Below are positions 1 through 8,833 of a DNA stretch of 64,000 nt, one piece after another. The stretch lies in contig CANLOE010000023.1 of assembly GCA_947492745.1 (NCBI GenBank), positions 1 to 64,000 of the forward strand, in the 5' to 3' direction. The position numbers and the translations under genes are program-made. A model generated the notes under the pieces. It was given only the letters and a program-made list of their open reading frames with translations. It did not search any database and was not told where the DNA came from. How positions within the stretch are numbered: the first letter of the stretch is position 1; every line of letters begins with the position of its first letter. This DNA comes from an uncultured Cyclobacteriaceae bacterium. Lineage in GTDB: Bacteria > Bacteroidota > Bacteroidia > Cytophagales > Cyclobacteriaceae.

Positions 1-124
1 AATCAGTAAATGAATGCGTTTTTTGAATTAACCGTAGCGGTGCTACGCTGAATCCAAGAAAACGCCCTGATGTATTGACATTTAAGTCCTCATGACGAAG
101 TTCCAACGAACATTTTGGGTTAAA
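1..124 (-). repeat. Family C palindromic repeat, cut by the window edge
   Basis: This is the right-hand part of a family C copy. It contains the central stem-loop CGTAGC-GGT-GCTACG near 33-47 and the conserved GACGAAGTTCCAACG segment near 95-110. It ends in ATTTTGGGTT, which resembles a family B end more than the usual C end, so it may be a hybrid. It lies in non-coding DNA. Confidence 0.7.
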
Positions 125-485
125 AGACAGCATCAATTTGGTACACTCAAAAATACGTTTGCCAGAATGATACCACTCCGGACTATGATCTGTACCCCAA
201 AGGTACTGCGCCTTTTGCTGGAAAGTCCGATAGACATGCTTGCCCTCTTTAATACCAGTGCCGTGTTCAAAGAGGGTGCCATCATCATTTTATGAAAATC
301 GATTGCTACAGAATCAGCATTTTTCATACCCAGAACCAAAAATCAGTGTTGATGGGAGAAGACAACCGCAGCTCCATGCGCCCCACCGACATGTAACCAA
401 AGGTTTTCTTCTCGACAAAAAGCAAAGCAGACCATGCTATGGAACACTGAGTTCAAAACCAATTGCCCTCACTTATTTGACCTGT
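125..485. other. Intergenic, no gene seen
   Basis: Short open frames exist on both strands, but they overlap one another, have no plausible family resemblance and run into the neighbouring repeats. Nothing else is recognisable here. Confidence 0.5.
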
Positions 486-650
486 TATACAAACTTAGCT
501 TTTAAATATCGCCTATCTTCCTGTTCATTTTGCTTCACTCTGCGTTGACAATCCTCGCGATAGCGCTGCTATCCCTGCGGTTATCGCCTTGATTGAAACC
601 AAAATGACCCGCGGAATCTTATACGACATTTAAAACCCAAATTTGTATTA
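486..650 (+). repeat. Family A 165-bp palindromic element, copy A1
   Basis: Full-length copy. The terminal inverted repeats are TACAAACTTAGC... and ...AAATTTGTA, flanked on both sides by TTA. The centre is GATAGC-GCT-GCTATC. The internal arms CATTTTGCTTCACTC and GATTGAAACCAAAATG pair with few mismatches, so the whole unit can fold into one long imperfect hairpin. It has no coding capacity. Confidence 0.9.
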
Positions 651-770
651 CAGAAATACCCTGCTCTTGACAATGACAATAACCTATAAGATTTACCAAG
701 CCTATAGTATAGGGCAATTTTCATATCTTTATCGTATTTTTAGTATCGCATTTCAAGTTACTATTCTATT

Positions 771-1001
771 ATGCAGCACGTTGTACACCAGTATTTCAAA
801 AGAGTATTTGATGACTATCAAGTATTGGTCCAGGTAAATCCCGAAAGTTTATCGGGCCTAGAGCTTATAGTACATCCGGACGGCAACATCGAAAAAACCA
901 AAATGCGCTTTGATAAAAATATTTTTGAAGATCTGGATGCGGACGGCTTTGAAAGCGCAAGCCCTTTGGAGTTCAACCTCTACCTGAAAGGTCTGGTATG
1001 A
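771..1001 (+). CDS. Small hypothetical protein, 76 aa
   Basis: I do not recognise the family. The 76-residue product is mixed and acidic, with no signal peptide or membrane segment. The body (PESLSGLELIVHPDG, then FDKNIFEDLDADGFESASP) looks like a folded small domain rather than random translation, and the codon use resembles neighbouring genes. It stands alone between repeat-rich non-coding stretches and starts with ATG about 120 bp after repeat A1. It could still be a chance open frame; a conserved homologue would settle that. Confidence 0.5.
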   Translation: MQHVVHQYFKRVFDDYQVLVQVNPESLSGLELIVHPDGNIEKTKMRFDKNIFEDLDADGFESASPLEFNLYLKGLV

Positions 1002-1375
1002 TTTCTATCCGTTCATTTCAAAACGGGCATTAGCACTTCACTTCCCAGTATACCTCATCACTTATCAATACCGCCATAACCTACGGGATTCGCATCTAAA
1101 GTAGCACACTGAGTACTCCCCACTATTGGACAGCTGGTTTTGCCCTACATTATGTTTCTATTGCGAAACCTCAAGGTCGGTTTTTTTGATAAGATCAGGT
1201 AGTTTTGAATTATGCATTAGCTCACTATTGTGTTTATATTATCGGGAATACGCTGTATTTGGGGCTTTATCCCGGATCATGAGGTCTGAAAGTGCAATAG
1301 ATCAGCGAGTTTTCCTGACTTCGGCACAGCAGCATTCGTCCCCTAGAAAACAACTGATTTGAGGCTCACTGCATT
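1002..1375. other. Intergenic, no gene seen
   Basis: AT-rich stretch with only short overlapping open frames that resemble nothing. I see no RNA gene or repeat. Confidence 0.5.
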
Positions 1376-1546
1376 GAACCTGGATCATGCATTAGCACTT
1401 CTATTCCGGACTTAAATAGATGCAAATCAGCAAAGTGAATGGGTTTTTCGAATTCACCGTAGTGGTGCTATGCTGAACCCGACAAAACACCCTGATGTAT
1501 TGCTTTTTAAACCCTCGTTACGAAGTTCCAACGAATGATCCGGGTT
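1376..1546 (-). repeat. Family C palindromic repeat, near full length
   Basis: Starts AACCTGGATCATGCATT and ends AATGATCCGGGTT, which are inverted repeats of each other. The centre, CCGTAGTGGTGCTATGC, is the weakened form of the family's stem-loop. The conserved segment CGTTACGAAGTTCCAACG lies near the right end. Non-coding. Confidence 0.8.
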
Positions 1547-1926
1547 GAAAATCTCCGCAGATAATGCTACTATCTTTGTTCGGGCCGCTGACCGGCCCTT
1601 TCCCAAAAATACCCACAAGACATTTTCAGGCACCCGTTCTGCTTTATCCTCCACAGACAATATCAGTAACAAAGCTTAACTACAAGTCCAACACTGTTTC
1701 TTGGCCATAACAAGTTATAGGCCGAAGGTATTGCGATTGACTACTCAGCGTAAACCACACATCGATATAAGAACATTATTCTGTTACAACGGAATACAAT
1801 TCAAAAAAATTTTTGAAATAACCCACTGAAAACCAACTCATTGCACAAAACATGCATTTTACCATTTTTTATTCTAGAAAACAAGTTCATATTCACCAAA
1901 ACACATCAACCTAAGTAATAAAAAAT
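1547..1926. other. Intergenic leader region of the M28 peptidase gene
   Basis: No gene is supported. The last 100 bp before the peptidase start are very AT-rich, as expected for a promoter or leader, but I see no clear TAnnTTTG box. Confidence 0.45.
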
Positions 1927-4038
1927 ATGATGCACCACAACCTATTTGATGCCCATTTTTTCTGGGCCTTTTTGGTATTACTCGTCCCATTTCACAGTAT
2001 CGCCCAAGATCATGATCATACGGAGGACATTCTTGATACTCAAGGAAAAAAAGTCTCGTATTATGCCACGATGAATGCGGGTGATGCACTGGCACTACAA
2101 GCGGCCCATCCTCAGGAGATCAAAATCTATGCTACCCAAAATGATGTGAGCGCGGTCGAACTCACGGCAAAGGGTGGCAACCTGTTACATCACAATGTAC
2201 TGGTCCATGGCCCTGGATACATCTATATGGCATCCAAAGAAGAGGCCATGAATTCCATCGGTAGTACATTACTAAAAGAAAATCAAAATGCCCAAAAACA
2301 GTCTTTTTCGTATAGTATCGATCAAGAGGCCAAAGTCAGAGAAGCTTTGGGACTGGTCAATAATCGAAATATAGAGCGTGACATCAAAGCCTTGGAGAAC
2401 TATGGCACTCGGTTTCACACCTATGCTTCGGCGGCACAGTCCGTAATAGACATGAAGACCAAATGGGAGGCTATCGCTGCCAATAGAAGCGATATTTCGG
2501 TCCGTATCGTCAATCATACCAGTACAAGTATGCCTTCTGTGGTCTTGACCATTGAAGGGAGTACGCTACCTGATGAGTATGTCATCATCGGTGGGCATAT
2601 CGATTCGACCAATCCCAGAAACAATGCCGATGCTCCCGGGGCTGACGATGATGCATCGGGCATAGCTACCATTACAGAGGCTGCCCGAGTATTGATAAAT
2701 ATGGACTTCAAACCACAGCGTACCATCGAGTTCATGGCCTATGCTGCCGAAGAGGTAGGCCTGAGAGGTTCGCGGGAAATAGCAGAAGACTATCGTCAGC
2801 GCAATGTCAATGTGGTCAGCTATGTACAGTTCGATATGACCAATTACGAAGGCTCCAATAAACAGATCTATATTTCTGCTGATAGTTATACTGACAATAC
2901 ACTCAATAACTTCTTACGCCAATTAATGGATAACTACAACAGTAGTGGTATCCATGCTTTCACCTATGGTACCAGTGCCTGTAATTATGGATGCTCCGAC
3001 CATTATAGCTGGGCCAATCAAGGCTATGATGTTTCTTTTCCCTTTGAAGCCAGTTTCAGAGAATCCAATCCCAATATACATACCAATCGGGATACCTACG
3101 AACGCTCCCCCACTCCCAACGCACTACATGCTACGCGTTTTGCCAAGTTGGCCTTGGAGTTCTTGATAGAAGTGGCCAAGTCATCCGATACGGGAGGTGG
3201 AGGCTGTAATGCCATAACCAGTTTCCCCTATACCGAAGGATTCGAGAGCAGTACAGGAAATTGGACACAAAGTACGCAGGACGATATCAATTGGACAAGA
3301 GACTCCAATGGCACCCCGTCCCGTAGCACCGGCCCGACCAGGGCAAAGGAAGGTCGTTTTTACCTATACACAGAAGCATCTTCGCCCAATAACCCGAACA
3401 AAAGGGCGGACCTCATCAGCTCGTGTATAGACCTCTCCTCTTTATCATCCGCCACACTTAGTTTTGCCTATCACATGAGGGGAAGTAATATGGGTACACT
3501 ATCCCTACAGATCAGCGAGAATGGCGGAAGTACATGGTCAGATCTTTGGGAAATCGATGGAGATCAAGGAAGCACTTGGAAAGATGCCGAGATAGATCTA
3601 AGTGCGTATTCGGGAGAGATCAAGTTACGTTTTAGTGGTGTGACCGGTAATGGTTACAGGAGTGATATCGCTATAGATGATTTGAAAATCGATGAGCAGA
3701 ACAATAGAAGTGCAAATAATGACCAAGCCAGAACTAGTGACGAAGAGAGCGCACTGACCCGCTACCTCAATGCTCATGAGATAGAAACTCAGGAAATCGG
3801 CTCTTTTGTACTCTATGCCAATCCAACGCAGGATATAGCAAAAATACTACTAAAAGAGCATACCGAAGAGGTCAGTATAGTGGTTTTTAGCCATGAAGGA
3901 AAAAGCATCGATGCTTTCAGTTATAAAAGAGAAGGCAATCAACTGATCATGAATGTCAGTGCCCTCATGTCGGGCACTTATTTTGTCGTTCTGAAATCGG
4001 GGACCACGGCGAACATACAACGTCTTGTCAAACAGTAA
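1927..4038 (+). CDS. Secreted M28 family aminopeptidase with MAM-like and T9SS sorting domains
   Basis: Zinc-dependent exopeptidase predicted to be exported and then passed through the type IX secretion system. The 703 residues read as follows. A signal peptide of about 27 residues ends SIAQ. The M28 catalytic domain carries metal ligands H224 and D226 (GGHIDS), D240 (GADDDASG), the acid pair E275/E276 (AEEVG) and a late His in NPNIHTNRDT. A Ser/Gly-rich linker leads to a MAM-like beta-sandwich at about 427-595. A type A C-terminal sorting domain (LYANPTQDIAKILL...) occupies the last 80 residues. The gene is monocistronic. Likely roles are peptide scavenging or processing of surface proteins; the substrate cannot be read from sequence. 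A second ATG follows the first directly. Confidence 0.93.
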   Translation: MMHHNLFDAHFFWAFLVLLVPFHSIAQDHDHTEDILDTQGKKVSYYATMNAGDALALQAAHPQEIKIYATQNDVSAVELTAKGGNLLHHNVLVHGPGYIYMASKEEAMNSIGSTLLKENQNAQKQSFSYSIDQEAKVREALGLVNNRNIERDIKALENYGTRFHTYASAAQSVIDMKTKWEAIAANRSDISVRIVNHTSTSMPSVVLTIEGSTLPDEYVIIGGHIDSTNPRNNADAPGADDDASGIATITEAARVLINMDFKPQRTIEFMAYAAEEVGLRGSREIAEDYRQRNVNVVSYVQFDMTNYEGSNKQIYISADSYTDNTLNNFLRQLMDNYNSSGIHAFTYGTSACNYGCSDHYSWANQGYDVSFPFEASFRESNPNIHTNRDTYERSPTPNALHATRFAKLALEFLIEVAKSSDTGGGGCNAITSFPYTEGFESSTGNWTQSTQDDINWTRDSNGTPSRSTGPTRAKEGRFYLYTEASSPNNPNKRADLISSCIDLSSLSSATLSFAYHMRGSNMGTLSLQISENGGSTWSDLWEIDGDQGSTWKDAEIDLSAYSGEIKLRFSGVTGNGYRSDIAIDDLKIDEQNNRSANNDQARTSDEESALTRYLNAHEIETQEIGSFVLYANPTQDIAKILLKEHTEEVSIVVFSHEGKSIDAFSYKREGNQLIMNVSALMSGTYFVVLKSGTTANIQRLVKQ

Positions 4039-4060
4039 AAACACTTTTCCCAAATTAATC

Positions 4061-4221
4061 TATACTGAAGGAGAGAAAGTAAATAGGGTACCGGCTCAGG
4101 GGAGCGGTCAGATGTAATGAAGCATAGGGTACATTAGAGCGGGACACCGAGAACGTTTCATAGAGATACCGTTCCCTCCAAAACAAACACCCTATTCCCA
4201 AACCAATTGTGTTTGAGTATA
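4061..4221 (+). repeat. Family D repeat, copy D1
   Basis: About 161 bp from TATACTGAAGG to TTTGAGTATA. The left part (GAGAAAGTAAATAGGG, then GGAGCGGTCAGATGTAA) and the right part (ACACCCTATTCCCAAACC) recur as the two outer ends of the nested repeat at 45844-46311. The ends are weakly inverted (TATACT; AATAGGGT). With one intact copy the boundaries are approximate. Confidence 0.6.
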
Positions 4222-4392
4222 CATCGGAAAATCAGTTGAAAGTACATCTTGATACAATGGTCAATCGCTACAAAGGTCATCAAAAACCTTCATATAGGAT
4301 GAAATTTCGGGAGAGGGAAAGTTCTCAACCTATTTCGGACCGATTTTATGCTGGAGTGTACTCGTTCGGGCAATAGCATACCTACAGGAAGA

Positions 4393-4425
4393 CCTAGGGA
4401 TAAATGGTATCTCTAGGCCTTTTTT
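4393..4425 (+). terminator. Rho-independent terminator
   Basis: Stem CCTAGGGATA / TATCTCTAGG (10 bp, one G-U), loop AATGG, then CCTTTTTT. It lies about 350 bp past the M28 peptidase stop, so it may end that transcript or an unseen short RNA between them. Confidence 0.75.
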
Positions 4426-4583
4426 GTTCTATAAAACCCGGATTCCAAGTGAACACTTCACTTTACAGAATAAGGGTAGCCCTAGAGGGCACTTACCCAT
4501 CATTTCTCCCTCTTGCTTTCTACTGAGAATAACTTCTTTCTACTACAGTTGAAGAATTTATTTTTCGAAATTTGCAAAAAGCC

Positions 4584-4614
4584 TTTGCTGTGAAGGGTAT
4601 TCTACATAACTTTG
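4584..4614 (+). promoter_or_regulatory. Bacteroidota-type promoter of the SRP RNA
   Basis: TTTG at 4584-4587, a 19-bp spacer, then TAACTTTG at 4607-4614. This matches the TTTG / TAnnTTTG pattern of the main Bacteroidota sigma factor and ends about 5 bp before the first paired base of the SRP RNA. Confidence 0.8.
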
Positions 4615-4618
4615 CCTC

Positions 4619-4709
4619 GGCAAATCAGTACGACCAGCTCCTGCTGAACTCCCCCAGGACCGGAAGGTAGCAAGGGTAAGCAGTTGTAGCGGTGCGATAC
4701 GGGTTTGCC
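4619..4709 (+). ncRNA. ffs: Signal recognition particle RNA (4.5S-like)
   Basis: Short bacterial SRP RNA, the RNA scaffold that binds Ffh and FtsY during co-translational membrane targeting. The closing stem GGCAAATC / GGGTTTGCC is followed inward by the conserved apical region: the CAGGACCGGAAGGTAGCAAGG block with its GGAA tetraloop and the symmetric internal loop bound by the Ffh M domain. A run of six T directly after the closing stem acts as terminator, and a good promoter lies directly upstream. The length of about 91 nt is typical of the phylum. It is predicted from motif and fold, but the conserved core is unmistakable. Confidence 0.95.
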
Positions 4710-4715
4710 TTTTTT

Positions 4716-4950
4716 ATTTTTCTATTGTAAATCGAAAAAATAAAAACCCTCACTACAGTCAGACTAATTTGATAAGGCCTTATTGATATCATATCATGTA
4801 ATAAGAAGCCCTCACATCAACGATTATCATTCACTGGCACATAATTCGAGCATGGAAAACAGGGCGTACCAAATCGAGCTGTTCCTCCATACCTATAACA
4901 TCGCTGTATTTTCAAGAGTATGTGTATCAAAATAAAGTATCGATAATACC
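4716..4950. other. Intergenic, no gene seen
   Basis: AT-rich spacer between the SRP RNA and the transaldolase promoter region. No ORF, repeat or hairpin of note. Confidence 0.5.
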
Positions 4951-4952
4951 AT

Positions 4953-4986
4953 TATCTCCATAAGTCTGGAGATATTGTTATCTTTG
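4953..4986 (+). promoter_or_regulatory. Inverted repeat and -7 box upstream of the transaldolase gene
   Basis: Perfect inverted repeat TATCTCCA-N6-TGGAGATA at 4953-4974, followed 4 bp later by TATCTTTG (4979-4986), a match to the TAnnTTTG -7 element. There is no T-run, so it looks like an operator rather than a terminator. The start codon lies 110 bp further on. Confidence 0.45.
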
Positions 4987-5097
4987 GGCAAAAACAATAA
5001 GAAAAAGACCATCTTCTTGGTAGATAGTTCCATGATGTCCTTATACTTTAGGTAAGGACACATTTATATAGACACATTAATCACTAACACTACATAT

Positions 5098-5766
5098 ATG
5101 AAATTCTTTATCGATACTGCCAACCTCAGCGATATTCAGGAAGCTTTCGACTTGGGGGTTCTGGATGGCGTTACGACCAATCCTTCACTAATGGCCAAAG
5201 AAGGTATCGCTGGCGAAGCGGAGGTAACGGCTCATTACAAAGCTATTTGTGATATTGTAGAAAACAATGTCAGCGCAGAAGTAATATCGACTGATTTTGA
5301 TGGAATGTTGAGAGAAGGTCGCAAATTGGCCAAAATCGATGACAAAATCGTTGTTAAGGTCCCTATGATCAAGGAGGGCGTGAAGGCCATCAAAGCGTTC
5401 AGCAGTGAAGGTATCCGCACCAATTGCACTCTGGTATTTTCAGCAGGTCAGGCACTCTTGGCTGCCAAGGCAGGGGCCAGCTATGTTTCTCCTTTTATCG
5501 GTAGACTGGATGACATCGCTCATGATGGCATGGAGCTCATCGAACAGATCGTAGGTATCTACGATAATTATGGCTATGAAACCGAGGTTTTGGCCGCTTC
5601 TGTACGACATACCATGCACCTGCTGCAATGTGCACAGATAGGTGCTGACGTAGCCACCTGTCCTCTCAAGGTCATCACTGGCTTACTGAACCACCCGCTA
5701 ACCGACAAAGGTCTGGCGCAGTTCTTGGCCGACCATAAAAAAGCCAATGAAAAAGCAATGGCCTAA
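5098..5766 (+). CDS. fsa: Transaldolase family protein (fructose-6-phosphate aldolase type)
   Basis: Class I aldolase of the small transaldolase subfamily (TalC/FSA/MipB). It forms a Schiff base with dihydroxyacetone-type substrates, either transferring the unit (transaldolase, pentose phosphate pathway) or releasing it (fructose-6-phosphate aldolase). The 222-residue length is right for the subfamily. The start [13 protein letters not shown] and [14 protein letters not shown] are signatures, and K87 in VVKVPM is the expected Schiff-base lysine. [12 protein letters not shown] and [10 protein letters not shown] follow in order. It is the only gene in its transcript. The choice between aldolase and transaldolase activity is not resolved by sequence; in bacteria of this type it usually serves as transaldolase. 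Confidence 0.93.
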   Translation: MKFFIDTANLSDIQEAFDLGVLDGVTTNPSLMAKEGIAGEAEVTAHYKAICDIVENNVSAEVISTDFDGMLREGRKLAKIDDKIVVKVPMIKEGVKAIKAFSSEGIRTNCTLVFSAGQALLAAKAGASYVSPFIGRLDDIAHDGMELIEQIVGIYDNYGYETEVLAASVRHTMHLLQCAQIGADVATCPLKVITGLLNHPLTDKGLAQFLADHKKANEKAMA

Positions 5767-5856
5767 ACTGGCTTTAAAGCTTATAAAAAAGAGGCTCTTC
5801 GTACAATACTCGTTGATGAGGGGCCCCTTGTTTCCATTACAAATCACAAGAGTATT

Positions 5857-6570
5857 ATGAGTTTTTCCTCCGAACCCGTCATCAAAATCAGTGATGCCAG
5901 TATATTCCAAGAAAACAACACTGTGCTCAGTGATGTCAACTTCGAAATCGAAAAAGGCGAATTTGTCTTTTTGATCGGTCGTACCGGTGGTGGAAAATCC
6001 TCTTTACTAAAGACCTTATATGCTGACTTGACCTTGCGTCTGGGTGATATCACAGTGGCAGGTCACGATATACGCTCCATCAAAAGGTCCGAAATACCGA
6101 TGCTCCGTCGTAAATTAGGCATCATATTTCAGGATTTTCAGTTGTTCAATGACCGCAGCGTATCCGAAAACCTTGAATTTGTCATGAGAGCCACCGGATG
6201 GAGGGATAAAGCTAAAATAAAAGCTAGACTCACTGAAGTATTAATGCGGGTAGGACTCGGATCCGTAGCATCTAAAATGCCCCATCAATTGTCCGGAGGT
6301 GAACAACAGAGAGTCGTCATCGCCAGAGCTCTACTCAACGAACCCCTTATCCTGATTGCTGATGAACCAACAGGGAACCTGGACCCCGAAGTCTCCGAGG
6401 GTATCTTTAAGCTTTTTCTGGAAATCAACAATAGTGGTACAGCTATCCTTATGGCTACCCATAACCACTCTTTGCTCAGGGCACATCCTGCAAGAACACT
6501 GAAATGTATCGATGGCAAGGTACTGGATTCGGCAAAAGACGACTTCGAGCTGACCGAAAAAGAGTGGTAA
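5857..6570 (+). CDS. ftsE: Cell division ATP-binding protein FtsE
   Basis: ABC ATPase that pairs with the permease FtsX to control peptidoglycan hydrolases at the division site. The 237 residues hold Walker A GRTGGGKSS (41-49, K47), the Q-loop region IIFQDFQLF, the signature LSGGEQQR (145-152), Walker B with LIADEPT (D169, E170) and the H-loop MATHNHSLL. The phrase EFVFLIGRTGGGKSSLLK is typical of FtsE rather than of LolD or MacB ATPases. No ftsX is adjacent, which is common in Bacteroidota. The gene follows fsa by 90 bp and is convergent with the sigma/anti-sigma pair. Confidence 0.9.
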   Translation: MSFSSEPVIKISDASIFQENNTVLSDVNFEIEKGEFVFLIGRTGGGKSSLLKTLYADLTLRLGDITVAGHDIRSIKRSEIPMLRRKLGIIFQDFQLFNDRSVSENLEFVMRATGWRDKAKIKARLTEVLMRVGLGSVASKMPHQLSGGEQQRVVIARALLNEPLILIADEPTGNLDPEVSEGIFKLFLEINNSGTAILMATHNHSLLRAHPARTLKCIDGKVLDSAKDDFELTEKEW

Positions 6571-6650
6571 GGGGGCTTATCCCTAAACAAAAAAGTGTTT
6601 CTGTATTTATATCCAATAGAACACATCAGAAGGTGTGTATCGTCTAGAAT

Positions 6651-7241
6651 TCAGGAGTTTTGGGTAGAATCTTCTTCATTTAGCGTTTCTTTCTGTTTCT
6701 TCTGAAGCATTTTCAACTGCTCATTCAGCATATCGATACGCAAAATCATATTCAGGATAACCGCTTCGACTACTTTTTCACTGGCATTCTGATTCATTTC
6801 TTCTTTAAGCACCAAATACATGGCTTCCATTTTCTTCAGGTCTTCTTTAAACTCTACTCCCATGGCATCACCCTGAGCCGCATGACGGTCTATCTGTTCC
6901 TGGGTTTCAGTGATGAGTCCCGTGTAGTACATTTCTACCTCAGAAAATCCCTCATGTGCTACCACGGGTACATTCGCAGATGATATCTCGGGCCTTGAAT
7001 CCACTGAAGTTTGAAAAAACAGATAAACGCTAGTAGCAAAAAAGAATACTGCAGCTGCTTTCCACCAACCTTGATAGCGACTCGAAAGCGAAGCTAGCCT
7101 CACCGACCTCTTTTCTTCGTCTACGTGTTCCAACTGTTTATTTAGGGTATCCCAGACCGTTGAAGGAGGTAGTTCCGTATCAAAAGCACCCTTTTCATCT
7201 TTCATGAACTGCTCCAGTGTTTTTTTTCTTTTATCTTTCAT
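6651..7241 (-). CDS. Predicted anti-sigma factor-like membrane protein
   Basis: 196-residue single-pass protein with no named family that I can identify. About 58 N-terminal residues are cytoplasmic, charged and acidic (LEQFMKDEKGAFDTELP). One membrane segment spans about 59-77 (WWKAAAVFFFATSVYLFF). A periplasmic part of about 115 residues is mostly helical or coiled-coil, rich in E, K, M and Q. The start overlaps the end of the ECF sigma gene by 11 bp, so the two are translated together. Position and topology suggest it binds the sigma factor; this is inference, since no zinc-binding anti-sigma motif is present. Confidence 0.75.
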   Translation of the reverse strand: MKDKRKKTLEQFMKDEKGAFDTELPPSTVWDTLNKQLEHVDEEKRSVRLASLSSRYQGWWKAAAVFFFATSVYLFFQTSVDSRPEISSANVPVVAHEGFSEVEMYYTGLITETQEQIDRHAAQGDAMGVEFKEDLKKMEAMYLVLKEEMNQNASEKVVEAVILNMILRIDMLNEQLKMLQKKQKETLNEEDSTQNS

Positions 7242-7839
7242 GGCAGATCGTTTGATTTACAAGTTCTCGGATTTTCTTTTTGGCACGATTCAGCTGTGAT
7301 TTGGATGTGGAAACACTCACTCCCAAAATAGTTGAAATCTCTTCATGATCATAGCCCTCCAGCATATACAAAGAAAACACGATACGGTAACCGTCAGCAA
7401 GTTGTTCCATGGCTTGCTGTACCTGTCGTACTTCCCAGCTCATAGTATATCCCACCTCAGGTTCTGTAGTAGAGGTAGTTTCTTCCATGATATCGGGAAG
7501 ATCTGTTTCCAAGTGCCTTCTACGCTTCACACAATCAATGGACCTGTTGACAACTATTCTTTTGAGCCAGGCACCAAAGGTAGCTTTTTCATTATAGGAT
7601 GGAAGCTGTTTAAACGCATTGAAGAACGAATCCTGTAATACGTCTTGAGCATCCTCTCTCTGATTGGTGATACGCAAAGCTATGTTGTACATCGCTTTGG
7701 CATACTGCTGATATAATTTCCCTTGGGCACTACGCTCCCCTTTTCTACACCTATCGATGAGGTCCTGATGTACGTTTGTATATCCTTTTTCCAAATGCTT
7801 AATAACAATGTTACAGTAAAGACTTCGAAGGGACATCAT
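7231..7839 (-). CDS. ECF-type RNA polymerase sigma factor
   Basis: Sigma-70 family, extracytoplasmic-function type. Region 2 (about 30-95) contains AMYNIALRITNQREDAQDVLQDSFFNAF in two overlapping helices, including the polymerase-binding DAQDVLQDSF and the -10-binding FGAWLKRIVVNRSIDCVKRR. Region 4 (about 135-195) has DGYRIVFSLYMLEGYDHEEI followed by the helix-turn-helix ILGVSVSTSKSQLNRAKKKI. Its stop overlaps the start of a membrane protein that is probably its anti-sigma partner. The first residues (MMSLRSLYCNIVIKHLEKG) are unusually hydrophobic for the family, so translation may begin a little later. The regulated genes are unknown. Confidence 0.9.
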   Translation of the reverse strand: MMSLRSLYCNIVIKHLEKGYTNVHQDLIDRCRKGERSAQGKLYQQYAKAMYNIALRITNQREDAQDVLQDSFFNAFKQLPSYNEKATFGAWLKRIVVNRSIDCVKRRRHLETDLPDIMEETTSTTEPEVGYTMSWEVRQVQQAMEQLADGYRIVFSLYMLEGYDHEEISTILGVSVSTSKSQLNRAKKKIRELVNQTICHER

Positions 7840-7974
7840 GGTTGCACCCTACGATGATTTTCATCCATGGAGATTAGCTTGAGGAGCTGTTTTGACCTTA
7901 TACATATGCACTAAAAAAAGTTCACAAAATAAGCCCGATGGAGAAAGTGCAAAGCTTGATACGAGTTATCGGTC

Positions 7975-8139
7975 TTATACAAATTTAGCTTTCAAATATC
8001 GCCTATCTTCCTGTTCATTTTGCTTCACTCTGCGTTGACAATCCTCGGGATAGCGCTGCTATCCCTGCGGTTCCCGCCTTGATTGAAACAAAATGACCCG
8101 CGGAATCTTATACGACAGTTGAAACCTAAATTTGTATTA
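7975..8139 (+). repeat. Family A 165-bp palindromic element, copy A2
   Basis: Full length, flanked by TTA on both sides. It has the strongest centre of the family: GGGATAGC-GCT-GCTATCCC, an 8-bp perfect stem. It lies upstream of the sigma factor gene in non-coding DNA. Confidence 0.9.
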
Positions 8140-8833
8140 GAGTATATTTAAACACAAATTTGAATTGTACCTATAGCGGTAAAATGTTTGACTTCATTAT
8201 ATTAACGATATGGATTTTATTTATTCCGCAGCCGTTCAATAGCCGACCTTGAACAGATTGTGTTAAGAAAATCATGAAATGGAGCCTTAAGAAATATACA
8301 TTGTCCAAGTGTAGCGAGTTTGTATATTTTAGCGCAATGAAATGATCTTTAGCCTCCTATTTGTTTACGGTCCTGACCATCGCTCAGGCCGGCCATATGG
8401 AACTATATCAGGGATATTCCTGCCAAGCAGGGTTCCACATGGCCAGCTAGAAGCGTTCTCGAACTTCGCCCTGTTTCGTTTTTGGGTCAGGCCAAAAATG
8501 AAGAGGCTGACCTGTCCTGATAGGCATGGCCCAATCACTGAACTGACCTAAAATCAGTATTGTTCGTTTTTTTCAAACCACAAAATGATACATTGAAAAA
8601 CACATCAAATATTTGCTGATCATTTTTAAACATGTTCATATGTGAATCCCAGGTATCTGCTGGAATTCGCTAAATATACCCCAAAAAAAGACACATTTCA
8701 AAAGGGTCTCGCGTACTTCGGTACCCGGTGTTTTCCTTTATTAACTTCGACAATTGCACCATCACAATTTGATGTATGGACAATCACGGTATTCAAAGGC
8801 TTCTTCCGGGCCTAAACCGCACTTTTTTTTCTT
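8140..8833. other. Intergenic with several hairpins, no gene seen
   Basis: No convincing ORF. Around 8385-8450 a stem GGCCATATGGAAC / GTTCCACATGGCC (one mismatch) encloses about 27 bp. Around 8478-8500 TTTTTGG pairs with CCAAAAA. GGTCAGGCC-like words recur between 8370 and 8560. This may be a decayed palindromic element of a further family, present once in this window. Confidence 0.4.

Noticed and set aside
240-548. 102-codon open frame ending in the first family A repeat
   Set aside because: Its last third is just the translated repeat (the same peptide appears at the A5 copy), and the rest has no protein-like composition.
8342-8551. 69-codon open frame between sigma factor and cca
   Set aside because: Lies across strong hairpins, Pro/Arg-rich composition, no family resemblance.
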